Assembly (NCBI GenBank): GCA_023430065.1
Contig: JAEZCG010000228.1
Location: forward strand, 1 to 55,847
DNA from: Pseudomonadota bacterium
GTDB lineage: Bacteria > Pseudomonadota > Gammaproteobacteria > Burkholderiales > SHXO01
Reading direction: 5' to 3'
DNA: 55,847 nt
The position numbers and the translations under genes were made by a program. Positions 41,109 through 49,095 of the stretch are shown piece after piece; the first letter of the stretch is position 1, and each line of letters opens with the position of its first letter. Below the pieces are notes generated by a model. That model made no database searches. It saw nothing but the letters and a program-made list of their open reading frames with translations, and was not told the origin of the DNA.

Positions 41109-44044
41109 GCGGACAACGCCTCCTGACGCAGCAATGCGCCACCGGACGACTTTTGCCGCTCGCCGTTCCGATCGTAGAAGGGGATCGCGACGACCTGGGC
41201 CTCCACCATCGTGCCGCCATCCGCGCGGACGGTGAAACGCGTGCCCTGCACGGCAAGGTCCGGGGCGAGAAAGGCCAGGCCGAGGTGCCGGCCGAGCGTC
41301 TCGCTGAAGGTGATGCTGGTGACGCGACCGGCGATCTGTCCGTCGCGAATGACGAGGTGGCATTCCTTCGGCGCAACGCCGTCGTAGCCCTCGTCCAGCA
41401 TGAATCCGCACAGCTTCTGGCGAAGGGGCTGTTGCTGCAGGATGCGCAGGCTGCGCTGCCCGACGAAGAAGGACTTGTCCATCTTCACCGCCCAATCCAG
41501 GCCCGCCTCCAACGGCGTGGTCAGCCCGTCGGTGTCCTGCCCGATGATGAGGTGCCCCTTTTCGAGGCGCAAGACGCGCTGCGCCTCGACGCCGAACGGC
41601 CGCATGCCGCAGGCGGCGCCCGCGTCCATCAGCAGATCCCACAGCATGGCGGCATGTTCCGACGGCGCATGGATCTCGTAGCCCAGTTCGCCGACGAAGC
41701 CCACGCGCATCGTGCGTACCGGAATGCCGGCGATTGCGCCCTCGCGCAGCGCGAGATAGGGAAAGGCTGCTTCCGAGACGTCGAATTCCGCGATCTTTGC
41801 CAGGATCGTGCGCGCAGCGGGCCCGGCGAGATTCACGCCGCAGCAGGATCCCGTCACGTTCACGATGCCGGCCTGGAGGCCCCACATCGCAATGAGGCGC
41901 TGCAGCTCCCGGTAGACGGCCGCAGATCCCGTCGTGGTGGTGGTGAAATAGAACCGGTCGTCGGCCAATCGGCCGATCACGCCGTCGTCGATCACCACGC
42001 CCGCTTCATCCAGCATGATTCCGTAGCGCGTCGTGCCGGGCTGCATGTTTTTGAAGCGCCCGGTATAGACGCGCTCCAGCAGTTCGCCGGCATCGGGACC
42101 GGACAGCTCGATCTTGCCCAGCGTGCCGACGTCCATCATGCCCGCGCCGGTACGCACCGCCCTCACCTCCTCGCGCACGAGCGCCGCTTTCTCCGCCCCG
42201 GCGCGCCGGTAGTATTCGGGGCGCAGCCATACTCCGGCCTCCATGAAAACCGCATCGAGCTTCTCGTGGCGCGCGTGAAGCGCGGTGCGTCGCACGGGGT
42301 GAAAACCGCGGCCGGCCAGATGCCCCAGCGGCACGGGATGGAAGAACGGACGCGCGGTGGTGGTGCCGACGGTGTCGATGGGCTGCTTCAGCGCGTGCGC
42401 CAGCAGACGCACCGCGTTCATGTTCGAGTGCTTGCCCTGGCTCGGACCCATGCCGACCGTCGTGTAGCGCTTGAGCAGCTCGATGTTGTCGAAGCCCTCC
42501 TGCGCCGCATGGAAGAAATCCTTGAGCTGGAGATCCTCGTCGAAGTCGACGAAGTTCTTGCCCTGGGGATGCGGCACGAAAGGGAATGGATGGGACACGG
42601 CGCGCCGTTCACGCGCGACGCCCGCCGCTTCCCCGGCCCCGCGACCCAGATGCTTCAGCGCGAGCAGGCCGGCCCGTTCGCCGTCGCGGCACCGTTCGGC
42701 CAGCGCGTACACGCCGTTGACACGGCCCGCCGCAAACACCCCGGCCGGCAGGTCGGCGGGAACGAACTGGCCCAGCGGTTCCTCGAAGACCATCGTGGCG
42801 CCCGCCTGGGCCAGCAGCGCCGCGGCCGGAGCGAAGCCCACGCTCATCAGCACGCCGTCGCACGAGATCATCTGCATCTCCTCCGGCACGGCGCCGCTGT
42901 CGTCCCACGGCGCGATCCCGACCGAGTGCACGCCGCCGCCGTCCGCCGTCGCATAGGCTTCCACGATGCAGTGCTCGAGCAGGACCTGCACCCCGTGTTC
43001 GCTCAGCTTTCGTGCCAGCGGGTGAGTTTCGCCGAGCCGCGTCAGATCGACCACCGCCTTCACCTGCACACCGGCGTCGAGCAGGTCGAGCGCGGCGACG
43101 TACCCTTCCTCATTGGCAGTCAGCACCACGGCTGCGCGCATCGGCTGCACGGCGTAGCGGTGCAGCAGGCGCTGCGCGGCGCTCGCCGTCATCACGCCCG
43201 GCAAATCGTTGTTGCGGAACACGGCCGGTTGCTCGTACACGCCGGTCGCGACCACCACTGCTCCGGCCCTGACCTTGGTGATGCGCTGCGCGTCCACCAG
43301 CGGCACCCAGTTGTCGGCATACCAGCCTGCCGCGAAGGTGTCGGTACGCACCTCGATGCTCGGCTGTGCAACCACGGCGTCGAGCAGCTCGGTGCATAGA
43401 TCCGCTTCGTGGTGTCCGCCGGGGCGCGCGTAGGTCAGGCTGCCGCCCAGCCGGGCGTTCTCGTCGGCAAGGATCACGCGTGCACCGGCGCGCGCTGTAG
43501 TCAGTGCCGTCGAGAGGCCGGCGGGACCCGCGCCAATCACCAGCACGTCGGCGAAGTCGTAGCGCTTCGCCGAGACCGGCCGCGGGGCGGCGAAGTTGAG
43601 CGCGCCCAGTCCGCTGAGGCGACGGATCAGGCGTTCCCAATGCGCAAACGCCCACTTCGGCTTGTAGAAGGCCTTGTAGTAGAAGCCCACCGGCAGGAAA
43701 CGCGACAACCGGTCGATGACGGAGGCGCGATCGGACTCCAGGCCGCCGAAGGTGTTGACGGGCTCGAGAACCATGCCGTCGCGCAGCGGCAGCACGTCGG
43801 CCCGCAGGTTGAGCGACACGCCATCGGATACGACGGCGTTGACGTCGTGATTGGCCAGGCTCAGCGTGCCGCGCGGACGGTGGTACTTGAAGCTGCGGCC
43901 GAGCACGCGCACACCCGAGGCGAGCAAGGCACTGGTGACCGTATCGCCCGCATAGCCGATGTAGCTTCGCCCCTCGAAGGTGAAGCGCACAGGCTGGTCG
44001 CGACGGATCCATTCGCCAGCGCGGGGAGGCAGCCGGGTGCTCAT
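41105..44044 (-). CDS. mgdC: N-methylglutamate dehydrogenase subunit C (sarcosine oxidase alpha-like)
   Basis: The 979-residue subunit resembles SoxA: an N-terminal 2Fe-2S-ferredoxin-like fold lacking the Cys cluster, with RSFKYHRPRG near residue 50; a dinucleotide-binding domain with VLVIGAGPAGLSTAL near 170; and a C-terminal GcvT/aminomethyltransferase domain (from about 600, GMMDVGTLGKIELSGPDA) that binds tetrahydrofolate. The complex oxidises N-methylglutamate to glutamate and delivers the methyl carbon as methylene-tetrahydrofolate or formaldehyde. GGAGAGG supports the ATG at 44044, which overlaps the mgdB stop by four bases; an upstream GTG (44056) is less likely. Confidence 0.95.
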   Translation of the reverse strand: MSTRLPPRAGEWIRRDQPVRFTFEGRSYIGYAGDTVTSALLASGVRVLGRSFKYHRPRGTLSLANHDVNAVVSDGVSLNLRADVLPLRDGMVLEPVNTFGGLESDRASVIDRLSRFLPVGFYYKAFYKPKWAFAHWERLIRRLSGLGALNFAAPRPVSAKRYDFADVLVIGAGPAGLSTALTTARAGARVILADENARLGGSLTYARPGGHHEADLCTELLDAVVAQPSIEVRTDTFAAGWYADNWVPLVDAQRITKVRAGAVVVATGVYEQPAVFRNNDLPGVMTASAAQRLLHRYAVQPMRAAVVLTANEEGYVAALDLLDAGVQVKAVVDLTRLGETHPLARKLSEHGVQVLLEHCIVEAYATADGGGVHSVGIAPWDDSGAVPEEMQMISCDGVLMSVGFAPAAALLAQAGATMVFEEPLGQFVPADLPAGVFAAGRVNGVYALAERCRDGERAGLLALKHLGRGAGEAAGVARERRAVSHPFPFVPHPQGKNFVDFDEDLQLKDFFHAAQEGFDNIELLKRYTTVGMGPSQGKHSNMNAVRLLAHALKQPIDTVGTTTARPFFHPVPLGHLAGRGFHPVRRTALHARHEKLDAVFMEAGVWLRPEYYRRAGAEKAALVREEVRAVRTGAGMMDVGTLGKIELSGPDAGELLERVYTGRFKNMQPGTTRYGIMLDEAGVVIDDGVIGRLADDRFYFTTTTTGSAAVYRELQRLIAMWGLQAGIVNVTGSCCGVNLAGPAARTILAKIAEFDVSEAAFPYLALREGAIAGIPVRTMRVGFVGELGYEIHAPSEHAAMLWDLLMDAGAACGMRPFGVEAQRVLRLEKGHLIIGQDTDGLTTPLEAGLDWAVKMDKSFFVGQRSLRILQQQPLRQKLCGFMLDEGYDGVAPKECHLVIRDGQIAGRVTSITFSETLGRHLGLAFLAPDLAVQGTRFTVRADGGTMVEAQVVAIPFYDRNGERQKSSGGALLRQEALSA

Positions 44045-44295
44045 GCCTCTCCCCACAGGTAGGTGCGCAACACGCGGTCCTGCGAGACGTCACGCTCGGC
44101 AACGAACCACGTGCCGCTGGGCGTGTGATACCACCACTCCTTCTTCACGTCGGGGATGCCGCTGCGGTTGAACACGTAGTCGGCCCACTGCGCATCGGTG
44201 CAGGTTTGCGGATCCGGCATGTCGCGCACCTCGCCGCCGTAGACGAACTCCGCGATGGGCCGCGGGCCGTTGATCGGGCAAGGCATGAGCTTCAC
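44041..44295 (-). CDS. mgdB: N-methylglutamate dehydrogenase subunit B (sarcosine oxidase delta-like)
   Basis: This 84-residue protein aligns with SoxD: MKLMPCP at the start, EFVYGGEVRDMPDP, and EWWYH...WFVAERD. In characterised SoxD, zinc is held by Cys6, Cys9, His59 and Cys63. Here Cys6 and a His (His57) remain, but position 9 is Asn and the last ligand position (61) is Gly, so a normal zinc site cannot form. I chose the GTG at 44295 because homologues start four residues before the PCP; the ATG at 44286 is the alternative. It is separated from mgdA by 165 bases of repeat-bearing DNA and overlaps mgdC. Confidence 0.9.
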   Translation of the reverse strand: MKLMPCPINGPRPIAEFVYGGEVRDMPDPQTCTDAQWADYVFNRSGIPDVKKEWWYHTPSGTWFVAERDVSQDRVLRTYLWGEA

Positions 44296-44331
44296 GCGCC
44301 ACCCATGAGCGCGAGGGAGTACAGCGCCAAC

Positions 44332-44426
44332 CGCAAAGTCCGCAAAGGGCGCAAAGAAAGCAGAGCAAAGACCGTTTCCGCACCGCCCATGCGTTGCATT
44401 CCTTTGCGGTCGTTGCGCCCGTTGCG
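44332..44426. repeat. Intergenic repeat with 9-bp period between mgdA and mgdB
   Basis: CGCAAAG recurs at 44332, 44341 and 44350, exactly nine bases apart, with a degenerate copy near 44364. On the other side CCTTTGCGG (44401-44409) is the exact inverse of CCGCAAAGG (44340-44348) and starts a second 9-base series (TCGTTGCGC, CCGTTGCGT). The two arms could pair in the mgd transcript. The type (CGCAAAG/CTTTGCG tracts) is known from intergenic DNA of many bacteria. Confidence 0.7.
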
Positions 44427-44460
44427 TCGAGAGCTTCTTGTCATGTCCACGCAGGTGTAA

Positions 44461-45702
44461 TCAATGTCCCACCGAGGCCGCGCCCTTCTCGCCCGTCAGC
44501 CGATAGTTGGCGAAGCGCGACAGGTTGAAGGCGCGGATCAGGCTGTGATCCTGGTCGTTCGCCACGGTGTGCGCCATGGTCTTGCCGCAGACCGGGGTGG
44601 CCTTGAAGCCCCACGTGCCCCATCCGGCATCCAGATAGAACCCTTTCACCGGCGTCGTCCCCATGATCGGCGCGAAGTCGGGGGTCATGTCGGCCATGCC
44701 GGCCCACTGCCGGTTGGCCTTTGCACTGGCCAGGAACGGAAACAGTTCGAGCATGTGGGCCGACAGCGATTCGGCGAAATCGAAGGTGGAGCGCGTCGAG
44801 TGCAGTTCGTAGGGGTCGAGCGAGGCGCCCATCACCAGCTCACCCCGTGCCGACTGGCTGACGTACACGTGCAGGCTGCCGGACACGATGATCGGGTCGA
44901 GCCACGGTTTCATCGGCTCCGTCACCATGGCCTGAAGCGGATGGATGACGAGCGGCGTGCGCAGTCCGACCATGTGCGTGACGCGCGGCGTGAAGCCGGC
45001 CACCGCCGAGAGCACCTTGCGCGTGGCGACGTTGCCGCTGCGGGTACGCACGCCCACCACCTGCCCGTCCACGACGTCGATGCCGGTGACCTCGGTGCGC
45101 TGGTGGATCTCCACGCCGCGCCTGTCGGCGCCGCGCCCATAGCCCCAGGCGACCGCGTCGTGCCGGGCGATCGCACCCGGTGCGTGATACAGCGCACCCT
45201 GCACCGGAGTGTGCCCGCCGCAGCTCAGGTCAATCTGCGGACAGGCAGCGCGAACGTCCTCCGGACCGACCAGTTCGCTCTTGACGCCCAGGTGCTTGTT
45301 CACCTCCGCGCGCCAGCGCATCGTGCGCACCGCCGAGTCGGTGTGGGCCAGGGTGAAGTGACCGCGCGTGGAGTAGAACAGATTGAGATCGAAATCCTGC
45401 GACAGGTCCTGCCACAACTCGATGCTTTTGTCGTAGAAGGCGACGCCTTCGGGCGTGAGGTAGTTGGAGCGAATGATGGTTGTATTGCGCCCCGTGTTGC
45501 CGCCGCCGATGTACCCGCGCTCGAGCACCGCCACGTCGGTGATGCCGAAGTCGCGTGCCAGATAGTAGGCAGCGGCCAGACCGTGCCCCCCGCCGCCGAT
45601 GATCACGACGTCGTAGGCCGGCTTGAGCCGCGGTGGCGTGCGAAACATGCGCGGCTCGGGATACTTCGCGCTCAAGCCGAACCGCAACAAGCCTAGTGCC
45701 AC
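44461..45702 (-). CDS. mgdA: N-methylglutamate dehydrogenase subunit A (sarcosine oxidase beta-like)
   Basis: The FAD-binding DAO-family subunit (413 residues) contains YDVVIIGGGGHGLAAAYYLA near residue 30, GGGNTGRNTTIIRSNYL and the C-terminal DAGWGTWGFKATP. His173 and His181 (ARHDAVAWGY) are candidates for the covalent FMN link known in SoxB. The start is set at the GTG 45702, because the coded ALGLLRFGL matches the FGLLRxGL region that precedes the flavin domain in SoxB homologues; ATG 45648 is a shorter option. A promoter with TTGACA lies just upstream, giving a leader of about 27 bases. It is the first gene of the operon. Confidence 0.93.
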   Translation of the reverse strand: MALGLLRFGLSAKYPEPRMFRTPPRLKPAYDVVIIGGGGHGLAAAYYLARDFGITDVAVLERGYIGGGNTGRNTTIIRSNYLTPEGVAFYDKSIELWQDLSQDFDLNLFYSTRGHFTLAHTDSAVRTMRWRAEVNKHLGVKSELVGPEDVRAACPQIDLSCGGHTPVQGALYHAPGAIARHDAVAWGYGRGADRRGVEIHQRTEVTGIDVVDGQVVGVRTRSGNVATRKVLSAVAGFTPRVTHMVGLRTPLVIHPLQAMVTEPMKPWLDPIIVSGSLHVYVSQSARGELVMGASLDPYELHSTRSTFDFAESLSAHMLELFPFLASAKANRQWAGMADMTPDFAPIMGTTPVKGFYLDAGWGTWGFKATPVCGKTMAHTVANDQDHSLIRAFNLSRFANYRLTGEKGAASVGH

Positions 45703-45735
45703 GATGACCGCTTCGATGGAGTGGATACCGGGGCT

Positions 45736-45765
45736 ATTCTCGATTTGCCCACACGCGCCTGTCAA
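45736..45765 (-). promoter_or_regulatory. Sigma-70 promoter of the mgd operon
   Basis: On the minus strand a perfect TTGACA (45765-45760) and GAGAAT (45741-45736) are 18 bases apart. The predicted start is near 45729, about 27 bases before the mgdA GTG. Confidence 0.65.
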
Positions 45766-45766
45766 G

Positions 45767-45785
45767 AACAATGTGCAACATTGTT
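45767..45785. promoter_or_regulatory. Inverted-repeat operator candidate at the mgd promoter
   Basis: AACAATG (45767-45773), five bases, CATTGTT (45779-45785): a perfect 7-5-7 palindrome. It ends one base upstream of the -35 hexamer of the mgd promoter, a usual place for an activator or a dimeric regulator. The XRE-cupin protein of this operon is the obvious candidate. Confidence 0.65.
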
Positions 45786-45996
45786 TCCCGAGAAGAAACT
45801 TCGGCGGCGGTCTGGTTGTTCCGCTTGGATGGATTCCGGTCGCCCGCCGCTGCCCGCGGCATGCGCCCGCCGGTGCACGTCCGCGACGGGCAGCGCGGGC
45901 GCCGCGGTGGCATGCGCCCCGGTTGCCCCGATCGGAGCGGATCAGCGTGTGGGCGGTGAAACAGCCTCGCACGATGGGCCGCGAGGGCAAAGTGGC

Positions 45997-46002
45997 TACA
46001 AT
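45997..46002 (+). promoter_or_regulatory. Possible -10 element of gshA
   Basis: TACAAT matches five of six bases of the -10 consensus and lies 29 bases before the gshA ATG. No acceptable -35 hexamer is found at 16-18 bases. Confidence 0.3.
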
Positions 46003-46031
46003 GGGTATCCAAACGTGGATCCGACACGGCC

Positions 46032-47345
46032 ATGCATGCAGCTGATCTGACCCCTGCCCTGAGCGGGCCGTTGCTCCAGCTGGAACAACAAATCATCCAG
46101 AATCACCAGGCAATCGAGCACTGGTTCCGCTCGCAGTGGCAGGAACTCGAGACGCCGTTCTATGCGTCCGTCGATTTGCGCAACAGCGGCTTCAAGCTCG
46201 CTCCGGTCGACACGAATCTGTTCCCCGGCGGATTCAACAATCTGAAGGAAGAGTTCCTTCCGCTGTGCGTGCAGGCGTCGATGGTTGCCATCCAGAAGCG
46301 CTGTCCGGACGCGAAGGGCGTGCTGATCGTGCCGGAGAGCCATACCCGCAACCAGTTCTACCTCCAGAACGTCGCTCGCCTTCAAGCGATCCTGCGCATG
46401 GCCGGCGTGCGGGCGCGTGTCGGCACGCTGATCCCCGACATCACCGCGCCGACACCGCTGGAACTGCCGGGCGGCGGCAAGCTCACCCTCGAACCGATCG
46501 TCCGCCGCGGCAATCGCCTCGGCCTCGAAGGTTTCGACCCTTGCGTCGTACTCCTCAACAACGACCTGTCCGCCGGCGTTCCGCCGCTGCTGCACGACAT
46601 CGAGCAGCAGGTCATCCCGCCCACGTTCGCCGGCTGGTCTACGCGGCGCAAGTCGCGCCACTTCGCCGCGTACAGCCGCGTCGCCGCCGAGCTGGCGCGC
46701 ATGCTCGGCCTCGACCCCTGGCTGCTCGACCCGTACTTCGCCACCTGCGGGCAGATCGACTTCCGCGAGCGCACGGGCGAGGAATGCCTGGCCCAGCACG
46801 TCTCGGAGATCCTCGAGCGCGTACGCGCGAAGTATCAGGAGTACGGCATCGATCGGGAGGCCTTCGTCATCGTCAAGGCAGACGCCGGCACGTACGGAAT
46901 GGGCATCATGACCGTGAAGAGCCCGGACGACGTGCGCGACCTGAACCGCAAGCAGCGCAACAAGATGGCGGTGGTGAAGGAGGGACTCGAGGTCAGCGAC
47001 GTCATGGTGCAGGAGGGCGTGTACACGTTCGAGACGGTGAACGATGCGGTCGCCGAGCCGGTCATCTACATGATCGACCAGTTCGTGGTCGGAGGCTTTT
47101 ATCGGGTGCACACCGACCGCGGCCAGGACGAGAATCTCAATGCACCGGGCATGCACTTCGAGCCGATGCCGTTCGAGGAGAGCTGTCTGGTTCCCGAGGC
47201 CGAATTCACGCACGATTGCGCGCCCAACCGGTTCTACGCGTACGGCGTGGTGGCGCGACTGGCGTTGGTCGCCGCAGCCCGGGAACTCGAGGAGATGGCA
47301 GCCGAGTTGGAAGCCGGGGAGCAGGCGATCCGCAAGTTGGCCTGA
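46032..47345 (+). CDS. gshA: Glutamate-cysteine ligase (proteobacterial, Acidithiobacillus-type)
   Basis: The 437-residue protein belongs to the gamma-glutamylcysteine synthetase type found in many beta- and some gammaproteobacteria (TIGR02049-like), unlike E. coli GshA. Recognisable blocks are FYASVDLRNSGFKLAPVDTNLFPGG, given here only as a region near residues 43-68, VKADAGTYGMG (about 287-297) and the ATP-site VQEGVYTFE. It performs the first step of glutathione synthesis; glutathione also serves formaldehyde removal in methylotrophs. gshB overlaps its stop by one base. Confidence 0.94.
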   Translation: MHAADLTPALSGPLLQLEQQIIQNHQAIEHWFRSQWQELETPFYASVDLRNSGFKLAPVDTNLFPGGFNNLKEEFLPLCVQASMVAIQKRCPDAKGVLIVPESHTRNQFYLQNVARLQAILRMAGVRARVGTLIPDITAPTPLELPGGGKLTLEPIVRRGNRLGLEGFDPCVVLLNNDLSAGVPPLLHDIEQQVIPPTFAGWSTRRKSRHFAAYSRVAAELARMLGLDPWLLDPYFATCGQIDFRERTGEECLAQHVSEILERVRAKYQEYGIDREAFVIVKADAGTYGMGIMTVKSPDDVRDLNRKQRNKMAVVKEGLEVSDVMVQEGVYTFETVNDAVAEPVIYMIDQFVVGGFYRVHTDRGQDENLNAPGMHFEPMPFEESCLVPEAEFTHDCAPNRFYAYGVVARLALVAAARELEEMAAELEAGEQAIRKLA

Positions 47346-48286
47346 TGCAACTCGCCTTCATCCTCGATCCGCTGGACAGCATCAAGTCCTACAAGGACTC
47401 CTCCTACGCCATGATGGAGGAGGCGGCTCGCCGCGGCCACGCACTGTTCGCGATTCATCAGGAAGGACTGCTGAGCCGCGACGGCCAGGTGCGCGCGACT
47501 GCATGGCCGGTCGAGCTGACCGCAGACAAGCACGCCTGGTATCGGCTGGGCGAGGCGTCCGAGCGGCCGCTGTCCGACTTCGACGCGGTCCTCATGCGCA
47601 AGGATCCCCCGTTCGACATGGAGTACGTGTACAGCACCTACCTCCTCGAACTGGCGCAGCGCCAGGGGGCGCGGGTGATCAACCGCCCGGCTGCGCTGCG
47701 GGACTACAACGAGAAGTTCTCCATCACCAGCTTCACGCAGTTCACCGTTCCCAGCCTCGTGACGCGCCTGGAGACCCAGCTGCGCGCCTTCCTGGCCGAG
47801 CAACGCGACATCGTGCTCAAGCCCCTCGACGGCATGGGCGGCGCGTCGGTGTTCCGCGTACGCGAAGGCGACCCGAACGTCGGGGTCATCATCGAGACGC
47901 TCACCCACTACGGCCGCCGTACGATCATGGCGCAGCGCTACATCCCGGAGATCGTGCATGGAGACAAGCGCATCCTGCTGATCGACGGCAAGCCGGCGCC
48001 GTATGCGCTGGCGCGCATCCCGAAGCCCGGGGAGACGCGCGGCAACCTGGCCGCCGGGGGCCGCGGCGTGGCGCAGCCGCTGACCGAGCGCGACCGCGAG
48101 ATCGCGCAGACGGTGGGCACGGCCCTGCGCGAAGACGGCCTGCTGCTGGTTGGCCTGGACGTGATCGGCGACCACCTGACGGAAATCAACGTCACCAGTC
48201 CCACCGGCATGCGCGAGATCCACGATCAGACCGGTTTCAGTGTCGCGGCGATGATGATCGACGCGCTCGAGCGCGCGGTCGCGTGA
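47345..48286 (+). CDS. gshB: Glutathione synthetase
   Basis: The 313-residue ATP-grasp enzyme shows LAFILDPLDSIKSYKDSSYAM, MRKDPPFDMEYVYSTYLLE, LKPLDGMGGASVFR and EINVTSPTGMREI in the expected order. It adds glycine to gamma-glutamylcysteine. The ATG shares its A with the TGA of gshA (TGATG), indicating translational coupling. A strong hairpin lies 12 bases after the stop. Confidence 0.97.
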   Translation: MQLAFILDPLDSIKSYKDSSYAMMEEAARRGHALFAIHQEGLLSRDGQVRATAWPVELTADKHAWYRLGEASERPLSDFDAVLMRKDPPFDMEYVYSTYLLELAQRQGARVINRPAALRDYNEKFSITSFTQFTVPSLVTRLETQLRAFLAEQRDIVLKPLDGMGGASVFRVREGDPNVGVIIETLTHYGRRTIMAQRYIPEIVHGDKRILLIDGKPAPYALARIPKPGETRGNLAAGGRGVAQPLTERDREIAQTVGTALREDGLLLVGLDVIGDHLTEINVTSPTGMREIHDQTGFSVAAMMIDALERAVA

Positions 48287-48297
48287 ACCGGGGTGCG

Positions 48298-48317
48298 GCA
48301 TCCGGTGCGCCGGATGC
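48298..48317 (+). other. Perfect hairpin after gshB
   Basis: GCATCCGG (48298-48305) and CCGGATGC (48310-48317) enclose a TGCG tetraloop. There is no T-run, so it may stabilise the gshAB message or act with Rho. It separates gshAB from the PTS genes. Confidence 0.5.
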
Positions 48318-48399
48318 AAGCGGCAACGTGCCACAGTGCCGGTAGTAGAATCCGCGGGGTCGCGCAGCCGGCGCGGCCGAAACCCAGCTGTTTGACTCC

Positions 48400-48816
48400 A
48401 TGGTAGGGATCCTCATCATCGCGCACGGCACGTTCGGCGAGAGCCTGATTCACTCCGCCACGCACGTGCTCGGCGTCCGCCCGCCGCGTCTTCTCCAGCT
48501 CGGCATCAGCCTGCAAGACGATCCGCAGTACGTATTGCCGCAGGCGCGCGAGCTGGTCCGGCAGCTCGACCAGGGCGACGGCGTCCTCGTGCTCACCGAC
48601 GTCTATGGCGCCACCCCGGCCAACATCGCCGCCGCCCTGCTCATCCCCGGGCGCGTGGAAGGTGTCGCGGGCGCGAGCCTGCCGATGCTCGTGCGCGCGC
48701 TCACCTACCGCAACGAACATCTCGACGCGGTGATCAGCAAGGCCGTGTCCGGCGGCGTCGAGGGCGTCTTCCACATGCCACCAGCGAGCCAGAGCAATGC
48801 AGCAACGGGAAGTTGA
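48400..48816 (+). CDS. PTS EIIA component, mannose family
   Basis: The 138-residue protein matches the EIIA-Man domain with phosphorylatable His9 in IIAHGTFGES and the VLVLTDVYGATPANIAA motif. No EIIB, EIIC or EIID gene is nearby, so it belongs to an incomplete PTS that probably serves regulation instead of sugar uptake. The ATG at 48400 lacks a strong ribosome binding site. It overlaps ptsH by 20 bases. Confidence 0.93.
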   Translation: MVGILIIAHGTFGESLIHSATHVLGVRPPRLLQLGISLQDDPQYVLPQARELVRQLDQGDGVLVLTDVYGATPANIAAALLIPGRVEGVAGASLPMLVRALTYRNEHLDAVISKAVSGGVEGVFHMPPASQSNAATGS

Positions 48817-49066
48817 AATCGTCAACAAGCTCGGCCTGCATGCGCGCGCCTCGGCCAAGCTCACGCAGCTCGCCGGCAGTTTCCAGAGCGAAGTCTGGCT
48901 CGCCCGCAACGGCCGCAGGGTGAACGCCAAGAGCATCATGGGCGTCATGATGCTGGCGGCCGCCAAGGGTTCCAAGATCGTCGTCGAGACCAGCGGCGAC
49001 GACGAGGAAGAGGCGCTGGCCGCGCTGGTGCAGCTGATCGAGCAGAAGTTCGGGGAAAGCGAGTGA
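48797..49066 (+). CDS. ptsH: Phosphocarrier protein HPr
   Basis: The 89-residue protein has His15 in GLHARASAK and Ser46 in NAKSIMGVMML, the two phosphorylation sites of HPr. Ser46 is present even though no HPr kinase gene is visible in the window. It passes phosphate from EI to the EIIA protein encoded directly upstream. The start lies inside the EIIA gene, so the two are coupled. Confidence 0.96.
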   Translation: MQQREVEIVNKLGLHARASAKLTQLAGSFQSEVWLARNGRRVNAKSIMGVMMLAAAKGSKIVVETSGDDEEEALAALVQLIEQKFGESE

Positions 49067-49095
49067 TGCGGCCCGGGATCGGGGGCTAGACGCAC

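Larger units (their letters stand above)
45703..46031. other. Divergent control region between mgdA and gshA
   Basis: This 329-base interval is the longest stretch without a gene. The half next to mgdA holds the promoter and inverted repeat listed separately. The remaining part (45786-46031) is GC-rich and shows only a TACAAT (45997-46002) before gshA; I see no other element or small gene. Confidence 0.7.

Noticed and set aside
40431..45702. Heterotetrameric sarcosine oxidase soxBDAG
   Set aside because: Gene order and fold are the same, but the linkage to gmaS and mgsABC and the altered delta subunit point to N-methylglutamate dehydrogenase.
48346..48351. TAGAAT as -10 of the PTS genes
   Set aside because: No -35-like hexamer at 16-18 bases; the same holds for TAGAAT at 51862-51867 before proA.
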